Below, one piece after another: positions 45,658 through 57,709 of a stretch of 64,000 nucleotides of DNA. Under the pieces are notes generated by a model that was not told the DNA's origin, made no database searches, and was given only the letters and a program-made list of their open reading frames with translations. The translations under genes and the position numbers were made by a program. The first letter of the stretch is position 1. Each line of letters starts with the position of its first letter. The DNA is taken from NCBI GenBank assembly GCA_002794785.1, contig NBBA01000005.1, forward strand, positions 1,426,001 through 1,490,000, written 5' to 3'. Source of the stretch: Coniferiporia sulphurascens. Its lineage: Eukaryota > Basidiomycota > Agaricomycetes > Hymenochaetales > Hymenochaetaceae.

Positions 45658-47902
45658 ATGACTCCGACGGTCTATACATCCAACATCCCCCCCATTAATG
45701 TCGTCGAATGTTCCGTCTACACGCATCTCTTCTCCAAGAATGATAACTACCCAGGGGACTTCCCCGCTTTTATTGACGCTGATACAGGCGTAACGCTTAC
45801 TCGCACGGACCTGCACCGTACGACTCTCGAACTCGCATGGAGCTTGCGACATGCGCTGCACACGAAGCTCGGTGGACCCGCGCTTGTGCGTGGAGACACT
45901 ATCCTCGTGTTCAGGTGCGTCGGTTAAAAGTTGGTCTCATTGACATTAACTCTTACTCTGCCTGCACAGCCCTAACAGTATCGCTTACCCGATTGTTGTG
46001 CTTGGCGCGTTCGCGGGTGGTTTTCGTGCGACGCTCGCAAATAGTGCATATACCCCAGCAGAACTTGCGCACCAGTATTCAGACAGCCTCGCAAAGGCTG
46101 TATTCGCTCATGAAGCAGTGGTTCCAGTCGCGATCAAGATGTTTGAGCTTTTGGGCGTCAGCTCGGACGAGGCAAGGAGACGAATCGTGATTACAAGCTG
46201 GGGACTGGGCAGGAAAGGCCACAAAGGGTTTCTACAACTGGAGGAGTTACTCGGGAAGGGTCAGATAGAGACCGAGGAGAAATTCGACGGACCTTTGTCT
46301 CATGAGACTGCGCTCTTGTGCTACTCTTCAGGGACGACGGGGAAGCCGAAAGGCGTGGAGGTACTTAATTTTATTTTGCTCCCATCATCGGAAATTTGCT
46401 GACTACAAGATGTGCTCCGAATAGACCACTCATAGGAATTTGACTTCTGTCATGAGTATGGTTAAGACCGTCTTTCCGACAAAACACGGTAAAGATGTAA
46501 CACTAGGAGTCTTACCCTTTTATCACATTTACGGTTAGTCGCGTCCTCTTATGAAATTAAAGCAACTCATATTATTACAGGAGCTCTTAATTTACTTCAA
46601 CTGTGTCCTCTGGACGGCATCCCGGTTGTCGTGATGAGTCGCTTTGATCCCGTCGCTTTTTGCAAATACATCGAACAGTACAAGGTTACCTTCTCCTTTA
46701 TCGTGCCTCCCATCCTGGTCGTTCTTGCCCGTCATCCAGGTAGGGCATGCACAAATAGACACATGATCAAACACATGACAGTTATTCATTCATATCAGCT
46801 GCAAGTCAATACAATTTGAAATCGCTTGATCGACTCATATCTGGTGCGGCCCCCCTCGGCGCTGGCCTTACTAAGGCGGTTAAAGACCGTCTCACATCCT
46901 TGGGCGCCGAGACGACAATTACACAGGTAAATTTATCATTTGTGTTTCTTATTCGTAGGTACTGAAAGGTCACATTTGCAAGGGTTATGGCCTTACAGAG
47001 ACTTCGCCGACTACACATCTCATCCCGGCCGGAGACGCCGAGCGTAAGGTCGGTTCAATAGGTGTCCTTTTCCCGAACCTCGAGGCGCGGCTTATCACCG
47101 ACGACGGATATGACGCGCGAGAGGGTGAACCAGGGGAGCTATGGCTGCGCGGCCCCTCGATCATGAAAGGTTACCTAAACAATCCCACTGCAACGAAAGC
47201 TTCGATCACTTCAGACGGATGGTTTTTGACAGGCGATGTTGCAACGGTGGATAAGGATGGCTTCTACTATATCGTTGATCGCAAGAAAGAATTGATCAAG
47301 TATAAAGTATGTCGCATCATTCGCCTTAGTATTTGCGAACAGGTCGTGAACGCTTTTTTACCAACAGGGTTTCCAAGGTTAGGGGGAAGCTTCTTCAATC
47401 CCGATGCGATTCGAGTAACCCTTCTGATACCTTTTTTTTCCAGTCCCGCCCGCCGAACTGGAGTCAGTCCTCTTGCAACATCCCGACATTGCTGATTCCG
47501 GCGTCGTGGGGGTGGAGTCGCATACTGAAGCAACGGAACTCCCTCGGTTTGTCTCCTCGTTATGCATTCATTGCGCCTGATTTAATCATTTTCTTATTAC
47601 GTACAGCGCATACATTGTACACGCCAAAGGCCTTCCTGCATCCGAGGCGGAGAAGCGAGCTTTCGCCGATTCTGTGCAGAAATGGATTGAAGGGCGAGTT
47701 GCAAGACACAAACTCCTTCGCGGAGGCGTAGTTGTTGTCGAGTCTATTCCGAAAAGGTGATAGCCTTTCTGCTTTTTTCCTTGTGTTTACTGCATTCACA
47801 TGGCTAACCAACTAAAACTGCAGTGCATCCGGAAAGATACTCCGGCGTGAATTGAGAGAGAGAGCGAAGAAAGAGTTTGCGTCACCGATTGCAAAGCTTT
47901 GA
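45658..47902 (+). CDS. 4-coumarate-CoA-ligase-like acyl-CoA synthetase, probably peroxisomal
   Basis: Ten exons (45658-45914, 45970-46360, 46425-46533, 46581-46739, 46799-46926, 46983-47306, 47368-47377, 47444-47546, 47607-47756, 47824-47902) give 569 residues. The adenylate-forming motifs are in order: [83 protein letters not shown] and [11 protein letters not shown] with the catalytic Lys. The protein ends in AKL, a type-1 peroxisomal signal. The family activates aromatic or fatty acids with ATP and CoA; the substrate cannot be told from sequence. Exon 7 is only 10 nt (GGTTTCCAAG, 47368-47377) and supplies GFQ of the GFQVPPAELE motif. Confidence 0.92.
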
Positions 47903-48212
47903 ACCACCTCGACGGCGGGCACTGCGTGTATAGTGTCACCGAAAGGGGTTCAATGCAGGTATTCATGGGCCGAGGCGTGATTATCAGCGGCGGCGAATCC
48001 GTCTTAAAATTGGGCAGCTTGGGTTGTTCGTTGTATATGCATATACGTTATTATTTTTGCGTAGCGAAAGGAAGCATAAAATGTGTGTGTAATGTGAGCG
48101 GGACATCAGTTGAGATATTTCTTCCCCACTACACGTGACGCACCACGGGACCAAGTGAATCAAAGCGCGCGTTCCGCCCTCATTACGGTAGACACTGCTA
48201 CCCACATATACC
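47903..48212. other. Intergenic region upstream of the AP-1 sigma gene
   Basis: About 310 bp between two same-strand genes; no coding signal or repeat found. Confidence 0.4.
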
Positions 48213-49095
48213 ATGATAAACTACATTCTACTCGTCTCGCGCCAAGGTTAGCACGCAAATTGTGTGCCAGAAAATGCTCACCGTAAAATCTCTGGTTAAA
48301 AGGCAAGGTGCGCCTTGCGAAATGGTTCACAACACTCCCGCCCAAGACGAAGGCGAAAATCGTTAAGGACGTCACGCAGCTCGTACTTGCCCGGCGCACG
48401 CGCATGTGTAACTTCTTGGAGTATAAAGGTTGTGCCCGAACTATATACCCCCTTCCTTCATTATGTTTTGGTGCATGAGAGAGCCGACGCTGATTTGACT
48501 CCCTGTCCGGATTCTGTAGACTCGAAGGTTGTGTACCGCCGTTACGCGTCGCTCTTCTTCGTGTGTGGTGTGGGTTCCAGCGACAACGAGCTGGTGACAC
48601 TTGAGATTATCCATCGCTACGTGGAAGTACTGGACCGCTACTTTGGCAATGTGCGTATCGTCCGTTTGCATACACCGAATCAATATCCGGCAGCTGACAA
48701 TTGTTAACCTTCCTTAGGTCTGCGAACTCGATCTGTGAGGATCGTCTTTACCCCTGTTTAAGGGATGCTAACTAAAGGTCTTCCCTATTCCTCAGAATCT
48801 TCAACTTCCAGAAAGCATATGCGGTAATGCACACTCCTCTGTTCTCTCAAGATGCATTGGCTCACGGATGTACTAACTTACTTCGAAGATTTTGGACGAG
48901 CTCATCATCGCAGGGGAGCTACAGGAATCCTCTAAGAAATCGGTGCTGAGAGTGGTATGCCGGATTTTACTCAAATCTGCACCTTTATTTTTATCATAAC
49001 ATGTCTGTATTTTCCAGGTCGCTCAGTCAGACGCCATAGAAGAACAGGAAAATAGTGAAGACACCCTGGCGCGAATAGGATCGCGCAGCCTGTAG
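48213..49095 (+). CDS. APS1: AP-1 adaptor complex subunit sigma
   Basis: Seven exons (48213-48246, 48303-48428, 48520-48650, 48718-48734, 48796-48823, 48889-48954, 49018-49095) give 159 residues. The longin-type small subunit reads [79 protein letters not shown] and [38 protein letters not shown] marks the AP-1 sigma branch. The subunit belongs to the clathrin adaptor at the trans-Golgi and endosomes. Two internal exons are very short (17 nt at 48718-48734 and 28 nt at 48796-48823), yet both are needed for the conserved [14 protein letters not shown]. Confidence 0.95.
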
Positions 49096-49321
49096 ACATC
49101 TTCATTTTAGGGACACTCCGCTCGTAACTGTTGACATATTTGTACAAATTTGCGTCCATAATCCGTTTCCTGCACTCATGATGCAGACTTCCTTTATCCT
49201 TTACGAGTTAATCGATGACTGCGGTGACAGTCATGAGCGGCTGTTGCATGAGGTCGCAAAAATAAGACATAAATCGAGTGTATGTGGTGAATTCCGGTCT
49301 ACTGAATCCACTCTCGCCCAA

Positions 49322-51297
49322 TCACGCCGTACTGGGGATCGGCTTCTTTTGCGAACCATTGAGGACAAACCATCGGACAAGGTCTAAAGTCGCTATGGAG
49401 TCTTCTACCGATGAATGCCCTGAGGTACCACCGCCTACTTGGATGACTCGCCCTAAGAGCTCGCGAGATCTGCAGGACACCCATTCGCCGGAAACGTTAG
49501 TGAAGAATGGAAGACAATTACAACAGGACGCACAGTTCACGCAGTGCTCGTCTGTATGGTGGTCCAGCGCGGTGGGGGAAAAGTACGACAGTATCTACAC
49601 AGCGATGATGTATCATGCGCAGCGTTTTTAAGTCGTTATCCAGAGCATGTCCAATGATGATTGTGTTGGAGTTGATGAAGGAATCTAGAGTGCGCCGTAT
49701 CGACTTCAGAGAAAGAACAGCCTTTTTGTATTCATCTGCGGTAATGCCCGAGAATCGTGTATTAAAATCTCTAAAGAGGAAAGAAATCGTGAGCCACTGC
49801 AAAGGGGTACGAGAAAGGGGTAACTGACATGACTTCCACTGTGTCGTCCATTTTTACCAGTTCGTCAAATATTTCTTTGCCTGAGCCATCAACTACGGAA
49901 ACACGGGCGACACGAATACCACCTGTCGTATAGACCATTTCACAATCTAAGCAAACCACATCGAGCGCAGTATCGATCGAATCGGAGCTCTCGTCAACGG
50001 GGCGTGTAAATGAAAACGCGTGCCGGGAATGCAATTCCTCCGGCAATGACTCCTTAAAAACGTGCGGACCTCTGTCACAACCCTCGCTGTCCGCTGACGG
50101 TTGCAAGCAGCAGCTCCACACTCTCACTTTTTCACCTGAATTAGGTCGGTGTTCGGTCAGTCTCCAGCAACGAGAGCGAGAGTCCAAATACGTGCCGTTC
50201 ATGCGCGTCATTTGTGCCCTTCCCCAGTGGAAGGTACACTCGTCCGCTTCTTCCCTCCGTCTAACGACGAATTGACCGCCACATCTCTCACATTGCTTTA
50301 TTTTCCCTTCGTCGCTGGGATTCACGCCTCCCTCCCCATCCGGAACAGCGATCATAAAGCCCCACTGCTGAAGTGCATCCATTGACATTATAAATGGAGA
50401 CAGGTGCTTGGAGGATAACTGGAGGGCGCGCAGCTTGTCATGCTCATCGCATCGCTTTTGTAAGGTCCCTTCGGTGCCTACAGCTGCATCAGAGATGGCG
50501 GTTGGTTTCGACCGTCTCTTCAATGCTGCAACTGATGATATCACGGCCTAACACAGGCCTTTGAGCAACAGAATCGGTCTTACTGGAAACCGTGCTCACA
50601 TTCCTGTATGTGAGCTTAGTGGATTTCTCATAAACTTCTTGCTCTTGTAGAAGCGCATGCTCCGAGGCGAGCGAGGGGTTGTTTACCAAAATGTCGGAAT
50701 ACAGGTTTGCAAATGTTTCGTATAATGTCTTAAGCATCGCCTGGCCAACAAATCCGAGTCGTCGACGTGAACGGTAATAATTTGCGATACCCACTCACCT
50801 GACGCACAGGGATGGCTACTTGTGATTTAGCGGCATTCACCCTCAACACAGGCACACCGGTCTATCGAACAATCGCGTTAACGAGCGGAAATGCGGTGAT
50901 TGGATAAAATTACAGTCTGGGTCTTTGTTGCTGTTGTTATTGACGTTGTTGCTTCAACCCTCGCTGAGGTATGGTCAAGCTTCTGAAGCTTTCTTGGTGG
51001 TTCACGAGACTGCAGCCCGTGGGGGGTGGCAGCATACGACTTTGCAAATGGCACGCCGGACCGCTTTGTCGGAACTATGTGCGCAACGGCATGAGGCCTA
51101 TTTGACGTAGACTGTACGGTAGCAGGAGCTGTAGACGAGGAAAGCGTGGAAGGGCCCGCCACGGGCGCAGAGACGGGTATCTGTGGAATCACAGGTTGTT
51201 TCGTGTTGGGTGCATGAGAGAATATACATTGCGTGCGTTTGCACAGTGATTTATCTGGACATGGAACGGTACTGAATAGACCAGAGGTAGAAAACAT
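49322..51297 (-). CDS. RNA exonuclease of the Rex3 type (DEDDh)
   Basis: Six exons (49322-49469, 49534-49770, 49829-50547, 50600-50740, 50799-50861, 50914-51297) give 563 residues. The N-terminus carries a CCCH-type finger, PCPDKSLCKRTQCIFSH (C-x5-C-x4-C-x3-H). A Ser/Thr/Pro linker follows, then LTYRNAVISSVAALKRR and a CERCGGQFVVRRREEADECTF zinc-binding region. The nuclease domain has VVCLDCEMVYT (D, E), IIIGHALDNDLKTLRMIHHR (D), and the C-terminal HSSVEDSIATLDL (H, D). All DEDDh residues are visible. Rex3-like enzymes trim 3' ends of stable RNAs in yeast. The Rex3 rather than Rex1 assignment rests on the CCCH finger and overall layout. Confidence 0.88.
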
Positions 51298-51511
51298 GAG
51301 CGACCTAGAGATATTACACCGCGGCCATCAGTCAGAGCGTGTCTGCGTGCAAGCGCGTGCCGAGGCTCCCACGGTCAGCGATCCCGAGGACTCTAAAAGC
51401 CAGCAACAACCGACGCTTCGTTTTTCGCGTTTTCGCCTCAGGTCTTCCTCCTTTTAATGTCTCCTTAATTCTTAGAAAACTCGTTTGTTGTTGTACCTCC
51501 CAAGGATTGCA

Positions 51512-53282
51512 ATGAAGAAGCCCAACGGTAAAATGCATGTGCCTTCTGTGCAGCAGACTATCAAGAATATCGAGTACGTGCCGTTTGCTTGCGCTTGAGC
51601 GTCCAGCGGTGCTGACACTCGCGCAAAGGCAAGATTCACACCACCACCTTACTGGCTCCTTCCTACCCCAGACGTACGACTTTGTCCGTGCTTCTTCCAG
51701 CTGATAGTCTAAAAGTTTGAAAAGGCCGGACGACTCGAGGACGTCTACCCCGACCAGGTCACATTTCAAGCCCAATAATGACAAATTCTATCAGTCCGAA
51801 GGGATGTGGAACGACCTTTGGACTTTGCGGTGGATGCGTGTTCCTTGTACGTGTCCCCTCTCTCTCTTCATGTATTTACGTTGTTAACAGCACGCAGCAT
51901 CCTCCTTCAAAATGCTGATGATTCCCATTTCGCTCTTTCTCGTCTGTTCAATGTTCGGCGTGCAGTCCAATCCGTTCGCCCCTATGCTTTTTATCTCTCA
52001 TCCCATAGCGGACTCAGCTGCAGATGATCCGCGCTATTCTAAGGGTTGGCTCGACCTTGTGTTTATCGCATATCACATCATCGTATTCTCGTTCATCCGG
52101 CAGTTCACCATCCTTAAAATCATATTTCCTATTGCGCGCCGTTTGGGGTTAAAAAAACAGGCAAAACTGGACAGATTCGGAGAACAGGCCTATGCGGTGC
52201 TCTATTACGGGACAATGGGCTTGTGGGGATTGGTGAGGACTTCGTCTTATTCCTAAATGTTCCTTTCTGAGCAGGCTCTTGAAGTACATAATGTCGCTCC
52301 TTCCGACATGGTTTTATCGCACGGAATACTTTTGGATAGGTGGGCATTGCTCTTCTGAAACAGGGATTTTGTTGACACGGCCTACCTGAAGACTATCCCC
52401 ACTGGGACATGAACCCAGGCCTAAAGCGCTACTACCTGATGCATCTATCGTATTGGATCCAACAACTCGTCGTCCTTGCCCTGAAGATCGAGAAACCTCG
52501 CAAAGATTATACGGAATTGACAGCACATCACATCGTCACGCTTTGGCTTATAGGGTTCGTCCGATGAAGTTTCTTCTCAACATCAGAAAAAAATCTGACT
52601 GATCTTAACACTAGCTGGAGTTATGGAGTTAATCTTACCTTGATTGGCAATGCGGTTTTCGTTAGTATGGATATTCCGGACACTTTTTTCGCAGTATGTT
52701 ATTTTCGATTTCGCAGCCGTTGCCCGAGAGCTGAATGCTGCTTAGTTTTCCAAACTTTGCAACTATCTTGACCTGGAGAAAACCAAAAATGTCACCTTCT
52801 CAGTTTTTATAGTCGTTTGGACGTAAGTTTCATCCTTTTCCCTACATCTCTGTTTGATCGTTATGAATTGAATAACTCAGATACTTCCGGCACTGGCTGA
52901 ACTTGGCCATCCTGTACTCCGTATGGACCGAATTTGACCTTATCCCGTAAGCCCTTATAGTCCCAGCTGACCTGCCATTGCGCCTTCTAAAACTCGCTTT
53001 TGCAGTGACTCCACGAGGTTTTTCCATCCACCCGAGGGTGTTTGGTTGGTCTGGTGGATGAAGTATCAAATCTTTGTCCCCGTCCTCCTACTCCAGATCT
53101 TGAATCTCTTCTGGTATTACCTAATTTGGCGCGTTGCTTTCCGGTACGTGAGGCAAAGTGTGATTTCATACGACCGGCCCTCTTATTTAATTTTTTAATT
53201 TTGCAATAGGGCATTATCCGGCAACGGAACTAACGACATCCGTTCCGACGACGAGGATGATGGAGATGAGAAAGAAGATTAG
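51512..53282 (+). CDS. LAG1: Ceramide synthase (Lag1/Lac1, TLC domain)
   Basis: Twelve exons (51512-51577, 51629-51673, 51716-51757, 51795-51846, 51898-52232, 52285-52339, 52392-52554, 52615-52693, 52746-52822, 52881-52946, 53006-53143, 53210-53282) give 396 residues. WNDLWTLRWMRVPSSSFKML leads into the first helix. The Lag1 motif includes HHIVTLWLIGWSYGVNLTLI, followed by the MDIPDTFFAFSKLCNYL segment, then VWTYFRHWLNLAILYSVW. Several helices follow, with an acidic C-terminal tail. The enzyme N-acylates sphingoid bases in the ER. The short first three exons were placed by phase, and the N-terminal ~50 residues are the least certain part. Confidence 0.92.
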
Positions 53283-53550
53283 TTTTTTTAGAGTCACGGG
53301 CGGGCTGTTATTTAATATATTCCGTCTCTTACTATTTGGTGCTGGCCAAATTCCACGGCATACTTTCATATCTTTTTCCTACAATCTGAGCATTCAGTAT
53401 TGACAATGTGACCCTTTATGAACCAATACAAGTGCTGTGACGATTATACATTCAATCATTGAGATATACAGTACTGGAGTCACATGTTCGGACATCGCTA
53501 GCGTTGACAGCGATACATCACCTTTGCCTGAGTAAACGCCGAAGCTGGGA

Positions 53551-55136
53551 TTAAAAATCGTCATCGTCAGAAATCGAAAGCCCCATCAGGTGCTGATCGA
53601 CATCTCTGTCGATGGGGTGGCTAAACGCTCCTTCCATGTCCGAGTAATCAGAGTCTTCTTCCCATGGATGGTGTGTTACTTTCACGGTGCTCCCTGTCTC
53701 TGGAGAAGCCTCGGTTTGGTTCGGCCAGCGTTCCTCTCGTTGCACGTCGAGTTGGTTCCCCGACGCCATTGATTTCAGCGCAAGAAGAGTGTACTGGCCC
53801 AGAGGTAGTGCGTAACCGCTTTCATTCAGCGCCCAAATTGGTAGCAAGAGTAGTCAAATAAGCACACACATATGCGTCGTTCCCGGCATTGTGCATGTAC
53901 TGGGTTGGAATCTTCAGTAGACGGCACGCCTTTTCAAGAGATCGTTTTTCGGATATGTCGCCTTCGAGGGCGGCGAAAAGGTCGGACGTGTCGACCACAA
54001 AGACGCCTGCGCTTGGCGTTTTCTCGGGAAGAAAATAGGCAAGCCCCTCAAGCGGCGCATCAATGAAAGTAGACCTGAGGTATCTAATCAAGTTTTAAAC
54101 ATAAATTAACACACCACCGATCAAAGCAAAAAAAAAGCTTACTTGACATCCTGATTACAGTCATGGAAAACTAGGAACAAAGGTCCAAGTCTCTGGAACT
54201 CGGTGATCATATCGTTGATTCTTTTCTTGAATGTTGCTTTATTCAAGATCTCGGTCTTACCAAAACTGTAATTCTGTAGACATGTCAAAAACCACATGTC
54301 GGCGTACTCGCATAAATACAACTTACTTCTCGCGCGTTTGGCACGTATTTGCCATTAGTATATATCATGTTTTCCTTTACGACGTAGTGACCATGTTTAT
54401 TGACCTCATCGACGTTGACAGTGTCGGGACGAAAGTAGCTCCAGCCACATTCGGTAATTACGCTGTGCTCCATCTCCCATGCTTCAAAATCGATGGCTAG
54501 CCAAGTACCGGTCTTGTCGCCCCAGTATCTACGAACATTTTCAAATATTTGCCGGAAAGAGGCCATAGCGCTGTCGGTTCCCTTGAGCCGCTTATTGTTC
54601 TTGTCCACGACCTGCAGGGCACTCAAATTAAGAGGCAGATGATTAGAATGATGGCAGGTACTAGCGTACACGGAGAGCCCCTTTGACTTCTTCCGCGTTT
54701 TTGTAGTATGCCACAGAGCAATTGCGGAGCGTCGACTCCGTGAGAAGATAGTCCGATGATGGTAGGGACAAAAGGTTCTTAGTGAGCCCCATTGCGTGTA
54801 GCCAGTAGCGGATGTACTCGACCTGGGCGGACGAAAACATAAGACGCAGCTGCCCCGAAGGCAAGGTCCCTGTAGTTCAAGGATTGAAAGCGCATAAGAG
54901 GGAACAGACTAGTTTAGAGCGGCATGCCGGCGGATGGGCGTACCGATATAAAGCGAAAGTCCCTTTGTATGATTGATCCATAGCGGGTTATTGCTGTCCC
55001 CTAAGGAACTAGGAGAAAGAAATGCTTGAAGAGCCGACCTCTCTGCTGCATCACCAAGAGTCTTGTACCATTCAAATTTTATGTCCGAGAAACGATAATA
55101 GCCAGTTGTGATCGGAGCCAGTTTCCCCGCCTTCAT
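53551..55136 (-). CDS. Gfd2/YDR514C-like protein with RNase H-like exonuclease fold
   Basis: Six exons (53551-53793, 53870-54083, 54143-54273, 54327-54611, 54670-54869, 54944-55136) give 421 residues. The core is TWLAIDFEAWEMEHSVITEC, then FLVFHDCNQDVKYLRSTFID, VFVVDTSDLFAALEGD and YMHNAGNDAYYTLLALKSMA. This is the DEDDh-like pattern (D-x-E, D, H-x4-D) of the Gfd2/YDR514C family. The budding-yeast Gfd2 is linked genetically to the Dbp5 mRNA-export helicase; activity of the family is not settled. The first ATG in frame at 55136 was chosen. The frame stays open for another 60 nt upstream, so an extra 5' exon is possible. The acidic C-terminus ends DDDDF. Confidence 0.8.
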
Positions 55137-55397
55137 CGTTGCTAATAGGTCTGCCTCAGCCGGTATGAGGCGTGTCGAGGCGCATTGGCGTAGTTTCAAG
55201 CTCCGCGAACCTTATATTTGCGACTACATATATTCGCTTTCCGCTCTCATGGCATGCAGTCACATCTTGGTACAAAAGAAGCAATAAAAATTAAAATAAA
55301 GAAAGGGTTCCAAGCTAAAACAATTGATCAAAGTACGGCTCGGAATGGCGAATGGAGAGTAGCCGTGGATAAATATGGGAATACCGGATCACGTCCC

Positions 55398-56316
55398 TCA
55401 GTAGATCCACATGATTGACCCGATGAGTGTTCCGGTTCCCAACATCAGGGCTGAGTGCAGACCACCAAGGCACACAGAGATTTTCATAGACCCAGAAGAG
55501 ACGTTTGTGGTAGAAATCGGTTGCGCAATACCTCTCGTGCTTGTTACCGTTGCGACAATACTTTCAGAAACGACGACACTGGCGCTCGAAGTGGAGACAC
55601 TGGTGGACGATGTGGGGATACTGGTGGATGATGTTGATTGTGTTGTGCTTGTCAAGCTTGTCGAATTTGTTGTAGTGGTGTTAGACACCGAGGCTGTTGA
55701 GGAGGCAAATGTGGTGGTAATTGTAGACGTGGCCGGCGGCTGCGTGAACGTCGTCGTGAAAGTACTTGCGGGTGCGGTTGCCGAAGTCACAGAACTCTGA
55801 GTGCTAGTAGACGCAGATGTGGTCGTCGATCCTGTCCCTGTAGTTTTTTTGCTGCTCGTGCTGGTATTGGTCGTCGTGGTGTCAGATGTTCCGGTCGTAG
55901 AAGTTGTAGTCGAAGGGGTACTCGAAGTGGATGTGACTGTCAAGGGCTCAGGATGATTGAGGCTAGACATACAAGCTGGCGAACTTACATGCCGCGCACT
56001 CGGTTTGGATGAGCTCATCTCCCGCCTGCCGGTCTGCCGCATCGCATGTGGAGTTGATACATTGTGTGGCCGCAGAAGAGAAAGTCTGCGAGGCGCATGT
56101 ACACAACAGATCTTGTCTGTGGGGCGCACAGTCAGATATGGAGGCGTATGTGATTCGATACACTCACGATGCGGCGCAGCCCGCGGATGAGGCAGCGGAG
56201 GACGTGCATGCCAACACGCATGCCGGCACACCCGCTTGTGCCACTACGTTCCGGCAGTTCAGAGCGAACATGAGATAGATCTGGAGTAGCACCACCGTTG
56301 CCATTCTCCAGCACAT
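55398..56316 (-). CDS. CFEM-domain GPI-anchored surface protein
   Basis: Three exons (55398-55936, 55989-56116, 56168-56316) give 271 residues. A signal peptide (MCWRMATVVLLQIYLMFALN to about VVAQ) precedes a CFEM domain with eight Cys: AGVPACVLACTSSAASSAGC, then LLCTCASQTFSSAATQC and NSTCDAADRQAG followed by TECAA. The next ~150 residues are almost all Ser/Thr. The protein ends in a hydrophobic tail suited to GPI attachment. CFEM proteins are fungal surface proteins, some of them heme-binding. Introns of 51 and 52 nt close in phase. The Ser/Thr region is repetitive at the DNA level and gives a long Val-rich antisense frame that is not a gene. Confidence 0.85.
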
Positions 56317-56772
56317 CTTGGACTCGATTCGAGATGGGTGCAGCGAGGAGGGGAGAGGGGGGCGCACGCGCAGGGCCAGGGAGGGAGTCGCGTAGTTTTC
56401 AATTTCAAGCGGGCTTAAATGCTGCCGTTGCCAGTGATCGAGAAGCAAGAAGCAACCAGAGAGACCATCAGATCTGGGAACATGCAGGCGTTGCCAACGT
56501 CTGCGCCATGTGAGCTCAACACCGGCCTCTCCCGGAATAAAATAAAGTAAAATCAAATAAATAATTCCAGGGCTCGGCTGCGAGTGATTAATTGTCAGCG
56601 TCCGAGTGTCCTCAACTCTGGGCGGAAAACGTTCAGCCACAAGCGCGTATTCAAACTCCGCCTCTGTCTCTGCTTTCCAGATCGAGCCGGCCAGTGTCTA
56701 GGACCACCGACGCCCGCACGGTCATTCCTGGTCTCCTCCTTTTGATTCCCCCGCGTCCCCCAGTCATCCGCC
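56317..56772. other. Divergent promoter region, CFEM / CENP-A
   Basis: About 455 bp between two divergent start codons. A plus-strand frame from 56592 overlaps the CENP-A start in another phase and lacks family resemblance. No other feature seen. Confidence 0.4.
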
Positions 56773-57425
<653 letters not shown>

Positions 57426-57709
57426 CTCTTCCTTTTCACGATCCTTTTACGTCTGACGATTTCGGTTCTACTCCATTCGATGTGTATTCCTCCCGATCTT
57501 TAAGCGAAACATCTCTGCTGATACCTCTTGTACTCCGAACCTGCGACACCTCCCCTTACATTCGTTTTGCAAATAATCTTATTAACAATACAACTGTGGT
57601 ATACGTGTGATGATATTTCTACAATGGCTTTGTTTATGGTCTTCAATAGATGGATGGAGTTGCACTATAAGGGAATCTTATATTGTTCCATGGGTATGTT
57701 GGTTGTACT

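Noticed and set aside
55411..55800. Plus-strand Val/Glu-rich 129-codon frame
   Set aside because: Antisense of the Ser/Thr-repeat region of the CFEM protein; the composition is a mirror effect of the ACC/ACT/TCA codons.
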